From: Acidobacteriota bacterium
GTDB lineage: Bacteria > Acidobacteriota > Thermoanaerobaculia > Multivoradales > J023
Direction of reading: 5' to 3'
Assembly: GCA_029263395.1 (NCBI GenBank)
Contig: JAJCXO010000102.1
Span: forward strand, 19,324 to 83,323
Length of the DNA: 64,000 bases
Of the stretch, positions 8,775 to 17,383 are shown in pieces. A model generated the notes under the pieces. That model ran no database searches and was not told the DNA's origin. It worked only from the letters and a program-made list of their open reading frames with translations. The first letter of the stretch is position 1, and the number at the start of each line of letters is the position of its first letter. Position numbers and translations under genes: made by a program.

Positions 8775-8805
8775 CCCCCGCCCGCTCTTGCGGTGCGGGG
8801 GTTTT
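8775..8805 (+). terminator. Intrinsic terminator after the protease gene
   Basis: CCCCCGC (8775-8781) pairs with GCGGGGG (8795-8801), with an inner CCGC/GCGG extension and a TCTT loop, followed by TTTT (8802-8805). It lies 24 bases after the protease stop codon. Confidence 0.85.
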
Positions 8806-8927
8806 GTCGTGTGGGCAAAGCCCAGGTTGTTTCGAGGCAACGTTCTGCCTCTTGTTTCGGGCTATCATCTCGCGGCACCAAAGCCATTGGCGTTTTGTGC
8901 CCATCTCCCCTCAGATGATGCCCACAG

Positions 8928-9956
8928 ATGAACAGTAAGCGTCGAACCAAGTCCCTGCTGACAAACCTCGCATTGCTCGCCGGCTCGCTGACCGTGTCGT
9001 TCCTGCTACTGGAGCAGGGGTACCGAGTGTTCCTCTTCGGGTGGGATAGTTGGTCGATCAGCCAGGTGAACAGCCTGCACGGCATCGGAGTGTCCGGCAT
9101 GCTGCGGGCCTCGGAGCACAAGGAGCTTGTTTATGAGCTTCAGCCCAACTTGGATACGCATTTCAAGCTGACGCCTTTCGTCACCAACAGCCAAGGATTG
9201 CGTGACCAGGAATACAGCCTCTCCAAACCCCCGAATACCTATCGCATCGCAATGGTGGGTGACTCGTTTACTCTGCCGTCAGGGGTAGCTATCGAGGAGG
9301 CGTTCCACACTAGGCTGGAGGATCGGCTGAATCGTGAGAGTGCAGGCCAGCGTTTCGAAATCTTGAATTTTGGGGTGGGTGGCTACAGCCTGAGACAATA
9401 CGTAGGTGTCATCGAAGAGAAGTGTTCGCTCTATGAGCCTGACCTGATTCTGATCGGCTATTGCGCCCGCAACGATCACAAGCACCCGGTATGGCAATAC
9501 AAACGCAAATGGGTTAAGAAACCGGTCGAGGCTGCGTTCTTTGACTCATTCGCCTGGTTGGGCCTGCAGCAGGCCAGAGTGACGAAAGGCCATCGGCACC
9601 CGCCTGATCTAGCGATCACCCGTAAGCTGGGGCGGAAGCACAAGAAGTACCTTAACGAGTACTTAGATAAGCTGGTCCGCTACAGCGAGGCTCAGGCAAT
9701 TCCGATAGCGGTCGTGCTGCTGGATGTCTATTGGTATGAGGTGCCGTTTCTGGAGCGACGATTGCAAGAGATCGGGTTCGGCTATCTCAATGCCAGCTTG
9801 TCTTTTCGTGGACGAGATGCCCGAGACTACATCTTGTTTCCTTTGGACACGCACCCCAACAGCGCAGCGAACGCTATTTTTGCCGAAGAGATTTACACCT
9901 TCCTCATCGAGCGTTTCGAGATTGGTCTCGACGGTGGGCAAGCCACTTCTCCCTAG
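8928..9956 (+). CDS. Membrane-anchored SGNH/GDSL-type hydrolase
   Basis: A 342-residue protein with an N-terminal membrane anchor or signal segment (about residues 11-35) and an SGNH hydrolase fold. The four blocks are visible: nucleophile S113 in MVGDSFT, Gly in NFGVGGYS (about 151), Asn in YCARND (N182), and D307-x-H309 in PLDTHPN. Such enzymes remove or transfer acyl groups on glycans or lipids outside the cytoplasm; the substrate cannot be assigned. It is a single gene between an upstream terminator and a convergent globin gene. Confidence 0.85.
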   Translation: MNSKRRTKSLLTNLALLAGSLTVSFLLLEQGYRVFLFGWDSWSISQVNSLHGIGVSGMLRASEHKELVYELQPNLDTHFKLTPFVTNSQGLRDQEYSLSKPPNTYRIAMVGDSFTLPSGVAIEEAFHTRLEDRLNRESAGQRFEILNFGVGGYSLRQYVGVIEEKCSLYEPDLILIGYCARNDHKHPVWQYKRKWVKKPVEAAFFDSFAWLGLQQARVTKGHRHPPDLAITRKLGRKHKKYLNEYLDKLVRYSEAQAIPIAVVLLDVYWYEVPFLERRLQEIGFGYLNASLSFRGRDARDYILFPLDTHPNSAANAIFAEEIYTFLIERFEIGLDGGQATSP

Positions 9957-10023
9957 CTCGATCCCGTCTACTGGGCCGTTCTTGGCTCGGGGAGAGAGGT
10001 CTCGTGCTCTTGCATAAGGACAT

Positions 10024-10464
10024 TCAGGTCTCCTGAGCTTGAGCGGCACGGATGATCTCGACACTGCGGGATAGGTGGCCAGCAATTTGTTCAGCCCGTT
10101 GGCTGAGCAGCGCGGCGACGGGCTCAGAAGCGTGTTCGCGGGAGGCTTCGCCAAACAGTTGCAGCCAGCGAGCCCACATCTCTGGTGTCACTTCGCCGAT
10201 CTCGCTGTGAATCGTGAGTGGTCGCCCGTGGTATCGCCCTGTCGAGAGCAGAACTGACGACCAGAAGTCGACCATGGTATCCAGATGTTCGTCCCAATGG
10301 CCGTCCAACCGTGGCTCGAAGACTGAGGCGAGAAGATCGTCTTCCTTCACCTTGATATAGAAGCTGTAAACAACCGAGCGAATGGTCGTCTCGGTCAACA
10401 AACTTCTCGCGTCTGGCGGGCGTTTCTCTATGGGTAGGCTTTGTTGAGATGCTTGCCGGCGCAT
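10024..10464 (-). CDS. Group III truncated haemoglobin
   Basis: A 146-residue truncated globin of group III. Family landmarks: the WSSVLLSTGRYHGRP stretch with the probable proximal haem ligand H86, then EMWARWLQLF with W100 at the position of the conserved G8 Trp, and a Tyr in the B helix (SFYIKV). Group III globins of Campylobacter are linked to nitric oxide and respiratory stress (established). The gene is divergent from a YeaR-like gene, with two palindromes in the shared 135-base promoter, so I infer co-regulation by an NO- or redox-sensing repressor. Confidence 0.85.
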   Translation of the reverse strand: MRRQASQQSLPIEKRPPDARSLLTETTIRSVVYSFYIKVKEDDLLASVFEPRLDGHWDEHLDTMVDFWSSVLLSTGRYHGRPLTIHSEIGEVTPEMWARWLQLFGEASREHASEPVAALLSQRAEQIAGHLSRSVEIIRAAQAQET

Positions 10465-10548
10465 ACGGAGGGTTCCTCCGAGTCATGAGCGATTTTCGGC
10501 GTATAGGCCCTGGGGATGCTCGCTTGATTAGCTATTGGCGATAGTTTT

Positions 10549-10589
10549 GTCCAATTTAAATTGGACGTCAAGGTCTTATTTTAATAAGA
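10549..10589. promoter_or_regulatory. Two adjacent palindromes in the divergent globin/DUF1971 promoter
   Basis: GTCCAATTTAAATTGGAC (10549-10566) is a perfect 18-base palindrome. Seven bases later TCTTATTTTAATAAGA (10574-10589) is a second palindrome with 7-base arms. Both are AT-rich in a GC-rich genome and lie 11-51 bases before the DUF1971 start. Their form suits dimeric repressors such as Rrf2/NsrR or CRP/FNR-type proteins; neither matches the E. coli NsrR or FNR consensus exactly. Confidence 0.75.
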
Positions 10590-10599
10590 TGACATCACT

Positions 10600-10896
10600 A
10601 TGGAGAATCAAAAGCTTCCGCCGAGCCTGACGGCGAAGGGATCTACCCCCGTTTTCTGTGAGGACACTCTCCCAGCTGCATTGTTGGCAGAACATGCCCT
10701 GGCTCCAGGGCGATGGGGCAAGCTACACCTGCTGGCAGGACACGCCTGGTTCATCAATCTCGCGACTGCTGAAGAACACCTCCTCGAAGCTCCTGATTCT
10801 GTGATCATCGAGCCGGAGGCACCTCACAAACTGCGACTCGACGGTGCTCTGCGTTGCCGGATCGACTTCTACAAAGAATCGCTCGGCGAAGCCTGA
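10600..10896 (+). CDS. DUF1971 (YeaR/TehB-like) small cupin protein
   Basis: A 98-residue protein of the DUF1971 family, the same family as E. coli YeaR. Recognisable stretches are LPPSLTAKGSTPVFCEDTLPA near the start (only partly quoted family pattern) and IIEPEAPHKLRLDG followed by CRIDFYKE at the end. In E. coli yeaR responds to nitrate and NO through NarL and NsrR (established). Here it is divergent from a group III globin, which supports a nitrosative-stress role by context. The biochemical activity of the family is not known to me. Confidence 0.85.
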   Translation: MENQKLPPSLTAKGSTPVFCEDTLPAALLAEHALAPGRWGKLHLLAGHAWFINLATAEEHLLEAPDSVIIEPEAPHKLRLDGALRCRIDFYKESLGEA

Positions 10897-10979
10897 ATCA
10901 CTGGGTGAGTCAGGGGGCAAGCATCGTTGTCCACCGGTGGGATCTCAGGTTGGAGAGAGCTTGCATCCAAAGATCGCGG

Positions 10980-12257
10980 TCACCCTCGAAATCCACTCTT
11001 ACCTGAAGGCGTGACAGCGGCGTTCTGAGATCGTGCGCGAAGCCGTTTCGACAACACGGTCAGGGTAGTCGAGGTAACCAGACGGAATGCTTGACGCGTC
11101 CGCGGTAGGAGAGAACTAGCAAGCCACCGCTGACGATTCTGATGGATCAGAGGCGCTGCCAATTGCAACCTCCTAGAGGGTGGCAACGCCACCTCTCGCC
11201 AATAGGCCAGGCGTTTTCCGAGCCCGGGAATCGACAGACCTGCAATCATATTGCCTAGACCTATCGTGCCTGAATGTATCGTGTGGGTTCTGCCGCCAGG
11301 GCCTCGGCTGCCAAGTCCAACAATACGATGGCGCTTGGCGATCAAGCGGAGCCAGGCCGATTCGACGGTATTCAATTTGGGGAGGTTTTGCGCCCAAGCT
11401 GGATCGGGTAGACCGAGATGGCGCATTAGACTGGCGCAGTAGGCCAGTGGGCGCGCCGCACGCGTGTGGGTAGCCGCCACCTCGAGAGCTTCGATCGGAA
11501 CGGTCGGCAGCAGCCGAATCAAGTCGACAAGCCAGATCCACCGGCTGAATGCGTGTTTGACGGCATGGGTTGCAAGATGTGCCACCTGAGTCGCGGGCGC
11601 CAGTTTTCGGACCGATGGACCAGCCGATGACGGCTCCGAGTGACGCCAAAGAGCGTCGTTGGCGAAGCGGAAGGCGGCATGCTGTTGACCGAGCAGCGCA
11701 CAGCGGCCCAGGTCTGTATGCAGATCGATTTCCAGGCCGTCACCCCGCCAACGGGTGCCGTGCGATCGCCAACCCAACCGTCTCAGGGTCGACTGCAAAT
11801 GCTCCAGCTGATGTTGTTGTACCAGAAGATCGATATCACTCAAGGGGCGACAGCCAAGATGCTGACGATAGGTCCCCATAAGCAGTGATGCCCCTTTGAC
11901 TGCGATGACTTGTAGGTCGGCTCGGGTCAGCTCGAGACCGAGACGATCCAATGCCCCGAGGACGCGAGCATTGTGCGCGAAGATCTGCAATCGCCGTTGG
12001 CGCAGCTGTCGAATCAGCAGAGGTTGTTGGTCGTAGGCCGCTGGCGGCAAAACTTCGAGCAAGATGCCGGCGAGGCCTTCTTCGTCGGTGCGCTCGAGGA
12101 GCAAGCCGAGGTCGTCCGAACCTCGTTGCAGGTAACGCGCCAGAGCCGTTGGGTCCCCGACGCCGAAAAAGCGTTGGAGAGCTGCGATCAGGAGCTGGTC
12201 GATGAGAGCCCTGTCTGTTGGGTTGGGGTCTGTTGTGTTGCAGGTTGCCTGCGTCAT
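10980..12257 (-). CDS. Nucleotidyltransferase family protein (NTP_transf_5 type)
   Basis: A 425-residue protein of the uncharacterised nucleotidyltransferase family PF14907. The signature is seen as VIAVKGASLLMGTY (K121-G122), then PLSDIDLLV with D141 and D143 as metal ligands, and a third acidic residue D178 in GLEIDLH. In other bacteria this family sits with HprK-like kinases and PqqD-like proteins in peptide-modification or surface-polymer loci. Here its ATG overlaps the end of the HprK-like gene by 4 bases, so the two are probably translationally coupled. It is the last gene of a three-gene operon. Substrate unknown. Confidence 0.8.
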   Translation of the reverse strand: MTQATCNTTDPNPTDRALIDQLLIAALQRFFGVGDPTALARYLQRGSDDLGLLLERTDEEGLAGILLEVLPPAAYDQQPLLIRQLRQRRLQIFAHNARVLGALDRLGLELTRADLQVIAVKGASLLMGTYRQHLGCRPLSDIDLLVQQHQLEHLQSTLRRLGWRSHGTRWRGDGLEIDLHTDLGRCALLGQQHAAFRFANDALWRHSEPSSAGPSVRKLAPATQVAHLATHAVKHAFSRWIWLVDLIRLLPTVPIEALEVAATHTRAARPLAYCASLMRHLGLPDPAWAQNLPKLNTVESAWLRLIAKRHRIVGLGSRGPGGRTHTIHSGTIGLGNMIAGLSIPGLGKRLAYWREVALPPSRRLQLAAPLIHQNRQRWLASSLLPRTRQAFRLVTSTTLTVLSKRLRARSQNAAVTPSGKSGFRG

Positions 12258-13159
12258 GGCTGGGACCAGTCATTGAGGATGGCTGCCGCTGTAACCTCCG
12301 CTTCACCTCGATCCGTCGCGTAGACTGGGACCCTGGAGGCGAGAGCAACAACAGCTCGAAACGTCTGCTCAGGTGTTGACGCAGCGGATAACGCGTGGCC
12401 GAAGAGCGCCAGGGCACCACGCCCAGGAGAGAGCCGCCGAGGTGCGAAACTGGCCCCGGGGCGATAGCGGGTCAGAAGGGTGTTTTTGATGGGTCGCGGA
12501 GGGCAGCAGGGTGTCCAACCCAAGTGGCTCGCATCGACGTGGGTGACGTCGGTCGGTGTGCGGCGTATCGCCAGGCGTCGGGGCACAGCATGCACTCGCC
12601 CAGCGGCGTCGACTGCAGCGAGATCATCAGAGTAGTAAACGGCTCCGGCGCGAACCAACGCTCGGACCAAGGTCGATTTGCCGGCAAAGGAGCGTCCTGG
12701 CAGCAGGATGGCCCGTCGATCGTGGACCAAGACGCCAGCGTGCAGCAAGAGCCACTGCGTGCGCGCCGCCAGGGCGATCAACAACTCGTGCTCGAAGCGG
12801 TCGGCGATGTGACGTGGCTGGCGCGCCATCACGACGAGGTGGTCGTCGACCAGCAGCCGCGACGGCGGCCATGTTGAAGGCTCGCGGAGCCCCGAGTGGG
12901 GCCAACAAGGTGGCGTGTTCAGCCAGCGAATTCGGCAGTCAGGGAGCGGATTGACGGGAGGCGTGGCCGACTTCGAGTCGATCCAAGTACAGGGCACGCG
13001 ATCGAGTAAGGCTTCGAGCCATAGTGGCGCTTCGGTCTCCAGGCGGATGCGCACGCCAAAAGCCACCAGATCAGCACGACATAGGCCTCGGCTCGAAAGT
13101 CCCTTATCAGCCGAGCCGTGCGGCCACTCTGAAGGGCTGCTTACCAGGCTGGTTGTCAT
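12254..13159 (-). CDS. HprK-like P-loop kinase
   Basis: A 301-residue protein like the C-terminal domain of HPr kinase and the HprK-related kinases of PqqD-linked systems. It shows LLLHAGVLV (H140), a Walker A GRSFAGKST (about 155-163) and YYSDDLA (D178-D179) for metal and phosphate binding. It overlaps its neighbours by 4 bases at both ends, so the three genes form one coupled unit. True HPr kinases act in carbon regulation, but this context (PqqD-like domain, nucleotidyltransferase) suggests action on a peptide, protein or glycan. Target unknown. Confidence 0.8.
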   Translation of the reverse strand: MTTSLVSSPSEWPHGSADKGLSSRGLCRADLVAFGVRIRLETEAPLWLEALLDRVPCTWIDSKSATPPVNPLPDCRIRWLNTPPCWPHSGLREPSTWPPSRLLVDDHLVVMARQPRHIADRFEHELLIALAARTQWLLLHAGVLVHDRRAILLPGRSFAGKSTLVRALVRAGAVYYSDDLAAVDAAGRVHAVPRRLAIRRTPTDVTHVDASHLGWTPCCPPRPIKNTLLTRYRPGASFAPRRLSPGRGALALFGHALSAASTPEQTFRAVVALASRVPVYATDRGEAEVTAAAILNDWSQP

Positions 13160-15051
13160 GTTCTGTCCGCCAATCCATCCGCTTCGTCGATCAGCTCGAT
13201 GAGTTCTTGGCGATAGCCATCATGATCTCCGGCGAGCGTCGAAGTCACCAGCTCGCGGGCCAACTGCCAGCTGGATAGTCCGAGGTGGCGGGAGTCCCGC
13301 AGGAGCATGCCAAAGCAGGCGACACCGGCGGCCAATCGATAGTCGTCGCTGGTTGCTGCTGCCGGAGCCTCGACCTCATGGCGTTCCAAAGGGAAGGTGG
13401 AGAGTAGGCTTTGGCCGCCGCTCGGCGGTTGATATCGCAGTTTGAGAAAACCCAATTCGCCCGAGGTGGCAAGATCGGCAGGCTCAAGACTCTTTTGGTA
13501 TCGCAGGGGTGCGGCAGTTTGTGTTGGCGACGTCTGTCCGGCCTCGATCAGTTCATAGAGAGCTGTCACGTGGTGGCCGGCTCCGAGCTCGCCGGCGTCT
13601 TTCTGGTCGTCTTCGAAGTCTTCGCGGTCCAACAAGCGATTTTCGTATCCGATCAGTCTGTAGGCCTGCACCTCTCGAGGATTCCACTCGAATTGGAGTT
13701 TGACGTCTTTGGCGATGGTGTGGAGCGTTGCTCCAGCCTCATGGACCAACACTTTTCGAGCCTCGGCAATCGAGTCGATGTAGGCATAGTTACCGTTGCC
13801 GTGATTGGCCAGTTGTTCCATCGCCAAATCCTTGAGGTTGCCGGTGCCGAAGCCGAGTACCGAGAGGAAAACTCCCCGTGCCCGCTCATGTTCGATCAAG
13901 CGCACCAACTCGCCACGGCTGGAGACGCCAACGTTGAAGTCGCCGTCGGTGGCTAAGATCACTCTCTGGATGCCGCCGGCACGGGCCATCTTGGTCGCGG
14001 TCTTGTAGGCGAGCAAGATCCCTTCGCCACCGTTGGTCGAGCCGCCGGCTTGCAGCTCGTCGAGGGCTGCAAGGATGGTGGACGCTTCCGTGCCCGGGGT
14101 AGGTGGCAACACCAAACCTGCGGCGCCTGCGTAGACAACAATCGCTACCTGGTCTTCTGGGCGCAGCGTTTCGACCAAAAGCTTCATGGCGGCACGCAAC
14201 AGGGGCAATTTGTCCACGGTATGCATCGACCCCGACACGTCGAACAAAAACACCAGACTGCACGGAGGCAAGCTCGCCCGATCGATACGTTGCGCTTGCA
14301 AACCCAGCCGCAACAAGCGGTGTTCCGGCTGCCAGGGGCATTCAGACAGCTCCGCATGGCAGGCCAGAGGGCTAGCGTCTGCCGGTTCAGGATCGTCGTA
14401 GCGAAAGTAGTTCAGCAGCTCTTCGACGCGGACTGCGTCCGCTGGCGGGAGTTGCCCACTGCGTAGAAATCGCCTTACATTGCTGTACGACGCGGTGTCG
14501 ACATCGACGGCGAAGGTCGAAACTGGATGCAGAGCGGTTTCGCGAAACGGGTTGTCTTCGAAGTGGTCATAAGATTCGGTCGCCAGACCCTCCGGCAAGC
14601 TGCGTAACACTGGAGCCACACCCTGGGTGATCGACACCGCCGCTGCCGGGCCTGGAGCCACAATCGAGGTGATTGCCGGCAGCGATGCCGCCAGCAGGCT
14701 GCTATGGCGTACGAATGCTCGCCGAGTCGAGCCGGTGGTGCTGGTCAACAGGCCTTTGCGAGTCAGCTCTTCTAAAGCCGCGGTAAGCATGTTGTCGGCG
14801 TCGTCGCCGACCCCGAGCTCGGCCTTCATCGCTGCCAGCACATCGATGATCTGGCTCTTGCCGTCAGCGTGGGCGAGGATCCAGGCAGTGATCAGCGGCA
14901 CGCGGTGGGCGGTTTTCGACCGTGGGTCATAGATCAGTGTTTCGTCCGGCATCGGCTCGACCACTAGATCAGAGCGTTTTAGCGGCATAATGTCGCCCAA
15001 CAACGGGCGACCCGCAGCGGCGGGCAGGGGGCGGGTATCTCCTCTCAGCAT
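13156..15051 (-). CDS. Fusion protein: PqqD-like domain, Tat-like segment and YfbK-type vWA domain
   Basis: A 631-residue fusion. Residues 22-104 look like a PqqD/RiPP-recognition domain (from RSDLVVEPMPDETLIYD to TAALEELTRKGLL). A twin arginine (110-111) and a hydrophobic stretch ending in VAPGPAAA (to about 140) follow, as in stand-alone PqqD-family proteins with a Tat-like end. The rest is a YfbK-like protein: an N-terminal vWF-associated domain (about 165-240), a vWA domain with an intact MIDAS (D271-x-S273-x-S275 in DVSGSM) and a C-terminal DUF3520 region. The ATG at 15051 has AAGGAG 6 bases upstream. It is the first gene of the operon. Exported and peptide- or protein-binding by inference. 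Confidence 0.8.
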   Translation of the reverse strand: MLRGDTRPLPAAAGRPLLGDIMPLKRSDLVVEPMPDETLIYDPRSKTAHRVPLITAWILAHADGKSQIIDVLAAMKAELGVGDDADNMLTAALEELTRKGLLTSTTGSTRRAFVRHSSLLAASLPAITSIVAPGPAAAVSITQGVAPVLRSLPEGLATESYDHFEDNPFRETALHPVSTFAVDVDTASYSNVRRFLRSGQLPPADAVRVEELLNYFRYDDPEPADASPLACHAELSECPWQPEHRLLRLGLQAQRIDRASLPPCSLVFLFDVSGSMHTVDKLPLLRAAMKLLVETLRPEDQVAIVVYAGAAGLVLPPTPGTEASTILAALDELQAGGSTNGGEGILLAYKTATKMARAGGIQRVILATDGDFNVGVSSRGELVRLIEHERARGVFLSVLGFGTGNLKDLAMEQLANHGNGNYAYIDSIAEARKVLVHEAGATLHTIAKDVKLQFEWNPREVQAYRLIGYENRLLDREDFEDDQKDAGELGAGHHVTALYELIEAGQTSPTQTAAPLRYQKSLEPADLATSGELGFLKLRYQPPSGGQSLLSTFPLERHEVEAPAAATSDDYRLAAGVACFGMLLRDSRHLGLSSWQLARELVTSTLAGDHDGYRQELIELIDEADGLADRT

Positions 15052-15183
15052 CCGTTCTCCTTTCGAGCATGAAGTTCTCCTCCATTCGACAGCCGGCCGG
15101 AGGCGAGAGAATGCTGAAGTGTGGCGATGGTGAGGCTAAGTCGTGGCAATCTCGGCCGAAAGTAGTTAGTTCCCGTCCAGCTG

Positions 15184-15279
15184 TACCATTTTCGGCTCAG
15201 TGAGGGAGGTCTTGTGGAGCGAGCAAGAGCTGCGGCGCAGCCCACAAGACCGACCGAGCTCTCGATATGTTCTTGGGTG
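15184..15279 (+). repeat. Dispersed intergenic element, short copy
   Basis: Copy 1 of a family found five times in this window. It has the shared opening GGCTCAGTGAGGGAGG, then a 10-base stem GGTCTTGTGG (15208-15217) / CCACAAGACC (15242-15251), then the shared tail CGAGCTCTCGATATGTTCTT. Most of the centre seen in the long copies at 44724 and 54561 is missing. It lies between the PQQ dehydrogenase stop and the PqqD-vWA operon. Confidence 0.75.
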
Positions 15280-15287
15280 AGAGCTAG

Positions 15288-17300
15288 TTACTGAGGCAAA
15301 CTGAGGGCGATGAGCTCGGCGGGTAGTTGACCGCCGCCAATCGGCAAGATGATCAATTGGCGACCATCAAGCAGGATAGTCATTGGTGATCCACTGGCAT
15401 TGCCTGGTAGCGGGATCTCGGCCAATAGCCGCCCATCGTTTGGATCGAGGGCGCGCAGAAAGGCCTCATGGTTCTGGTTTTGAATGAGGACCGCGTTGCC
15501 TTGTGCATTCATCGGTCCCAAGCTCCACTTGCCTTGCTGAGCGACGAACAGCAAGTGATCGGTGAGTAGGACAAAACTACGCCGTGGCCAGCCGAGGGGC
15601 GGCAAGTCGAGGTCGGCGAGTGCCGGGTGATGTCGCGGGCCATCGCCGATCGGCTGAGTCCAAGCGATCTCCCCGGTCGCGAGGTCGATGGCGGTGACAC
15701 GACCATAGGGCGGCTTGAAAATGGGCAGCCCGCGAGGGCCAGGAGGGTTCAGTCGCACCAGACCGCGATAGGCATGGCCAGGGGCTTCGGCGCCGGGCTC
15801 GATCAACATCAGCAGGGACGGCTTGGTCACCGATGGCACATACAGCCGGCCTCTTCGAGGGTCCACCGCAGCACCGGCCCAACTCGCGCCACCCACCGGC
15901 CCAGGCAACACCAAGGTCGGCACATCGGACGGTGGTGTGAACAGCGGTCCGTGCTCGAATTGGTCGAAGATGTCGAGCGCTTCCTCCCGCAGCGCATCGG
16001 TGAAATCGATGAGGTCATCTTCATCGACACCCTGACGATCAAACGCTGGCGGCCGAGTGGGGAAGGGCTGGGTCGGTGACGAACGCTCGCCGGTCATCTC
16101 AGAGGTTGGTACGGGGCGTTCTTCGATTGGCCAGAGGGGTTCGCCGGTTGTTCGGTCGAAGACGTAGGTGAATGCCTGCTTAGTGACTTGTGCAACAGCG
16201 CGGACGGTCTTGCCGTCGATCTCGAGGTTGATCAAGTTGGGCGCAGCGGGGGGATCATAGTCCCACAGCCCATGGTGGACCATTTGAAAGTGCCACCTGC
16301 GCTTGCCGCTTTCAGCGTCGAGCGCAACCAGGCTTTCGGCAAACAAGGTGTCTCCGAGACGGCGCCCACCATAGTAGTCATTGGTGGGGGTGCTGACCGG
16401 CAGATAAACTATGCCGAGCTCTTCGTCGCAGCTCATCAACGTCCAGACATTGGTGTTGCCTACAGCCTTGCCTGACGAAGACTGAGGCACGGTCTCGAAA
16501 ATCCAGCGAAGTTCACCGCTGTCTGGATCAAAGCCGCGAACGTCTCCGGGCGGCATGTCGGGGCGCAGGGGATCGTCGCTGATCGACGAGCCAACGATCA
16601 CCACGTCACGACAGATGATCGGCGGCGAGGTGACGCCGTAGAGGTCTCGATCCACCGCTCCCCCGGGTGAAGCACTTCGCAAGCCTAGCGTGAGGTCTAC
16701 TCGACCGCCGCGGCCGAAGCTCTCGAACGGCTTGCCAGTGGTGGGATCCAGGGCTATCAGGTAGCCATCTCCGGTCCCGATGAAGAGTCTTCCGCCCTCG
16801 TGCGTAGTCTTGTCGTGGCCCCACCAAAAAGCGACACCACGGTGCAGAAAGCCGAGGTTGGGTGGTGAACCTTGGGCCCAGCTACGAGGATCGTGCACCC
16901 ACAGTGTTTCGCCGGTGTGGGCGTCGAGGGCTGCGATCTGTGAAAGGGAAGTGGCAGTGTAGAGCTGGCCATCAATCGCCAATGGCGTGGCTTCATGAGC
17001 CCAAGTCCTCAGCTCTGTGTGTTCTGCCAGAATTGCCTCGTCAGGAGATGTCCAACGCCACAGCACTCTCAGTTGCGCCACATTGTCGGGAGAGATCTGA
17101 TCGAGAGGCGCATATTTGCTGTTCGCCAGGTCGCCGCCATAAACTGGCCAGTCACTCGCCAATTTGGTCGAAGGACGAGAAAGCTTGGCAGAGTTTTCGG
17201 GCGGTGAGCACGCCCACCAGACGGTGCACAGCCCGAGAGTGGACAGCAGAGCTACAGTGTGTGTTGTTCGCCCCGTGGCGCCGGAAGAAGAGCACCTCAT
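15288..17300 (-). CDS. PQQ-dependent dehydrogenase, predicted lipoprotein
   Basis: A beta-propeller quinoprotein related to membrane/soluble PQQ glucose-type dehydrogenases. The first blade is typical (DWPVYGGDLANSKYAPLDQI), with repeated AxDxxTGExxW-type blades (ALDAHTGETLW, ALDPTTGKPF, AIDLATGEIAW). The start at 17300 places a hydrophobic segment before WWAC, a plausible lipobox, so the protein is likely anchored in the periplasm; a start at 17345 is possible but has no better ribosome site. It would oxidise a sugar or alcohol and pass electrons to quinone. No PQQ biosynthesis gene is nearby. Substrate not assignable; 670 residues. Confidence 0.85.
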   Translation of the reverse strand: MRCSSSGATGRTTHTVALLSTLGLCTVWWACSPPENSAKLSRPSTKLASDWPVYGGDLANSKYAPLDQISPDNVAQLRVLWRWTSPDEAILAEHTELRTWAHEATPLAIDGQLYTATSLSQIAALDAHTGETLWVHDPRSWAQGSPPNLGFLHRGVAFWWGHDKTTHEGGRLFIGTGDGYLIALDPTTGKPFESFGRGGRVDLTLGLRSASPGGAVDRDLYGVTSPPIICRDVVIVGSSISDDPLRPDMPPGDVRGFDPDSGELRWIFETVPQSSSGKAVGNTNVWTLMSCDEELGIVYLPVSTPTNDYYGGRRLGDTLFAESLVALDAESGKRRWHFQMVHHGLWDYDPPAAPNLINLEIDGKTVRAVAQVTKQAFTYVFDRTTGEPLWPIEERPVPTSEMTGERSSPTQPFPTRPPAFDRQGVDEDDLIDFTDALREEALDIFDQFEHGPLFTPPSDVPTLVLPGPVGGASWAGAAVDPRRGRLYVPSVTKPSLLMLIEPGAEAPGHAYRGLVRLNPPGPRGLPIFKPPYGRVTAIDLATGEIAWTQPIGDGPRHHPALADLDLPPLGWPRRSFVLLTDHLLFVAQQGKWSLGPMNAQGNAVLIQNQNHEAFLRALDPNDGRLLAEIPLPGNASGSPMTILLDGRQLIILPIGGGQLPAELIALSLPQ

Positions 17301-17383
17301 GGTGAGAAAGTAGCAGGAACGAAGACAACCTCCAACCGCTGTCATGTTCTGGGGAATTTATAGATGAGAGGTTGCGACTAGCG

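Noticed and set aside
15068..15070. Small leader peptide gene upstream of the PqqD-vWA gene
   Set aside because: An ATG with GGAGG upstream exists, but the frame runs into the PqqD-vWA coding region in another register and encodes nothing peptide-like or conserved that I can support.
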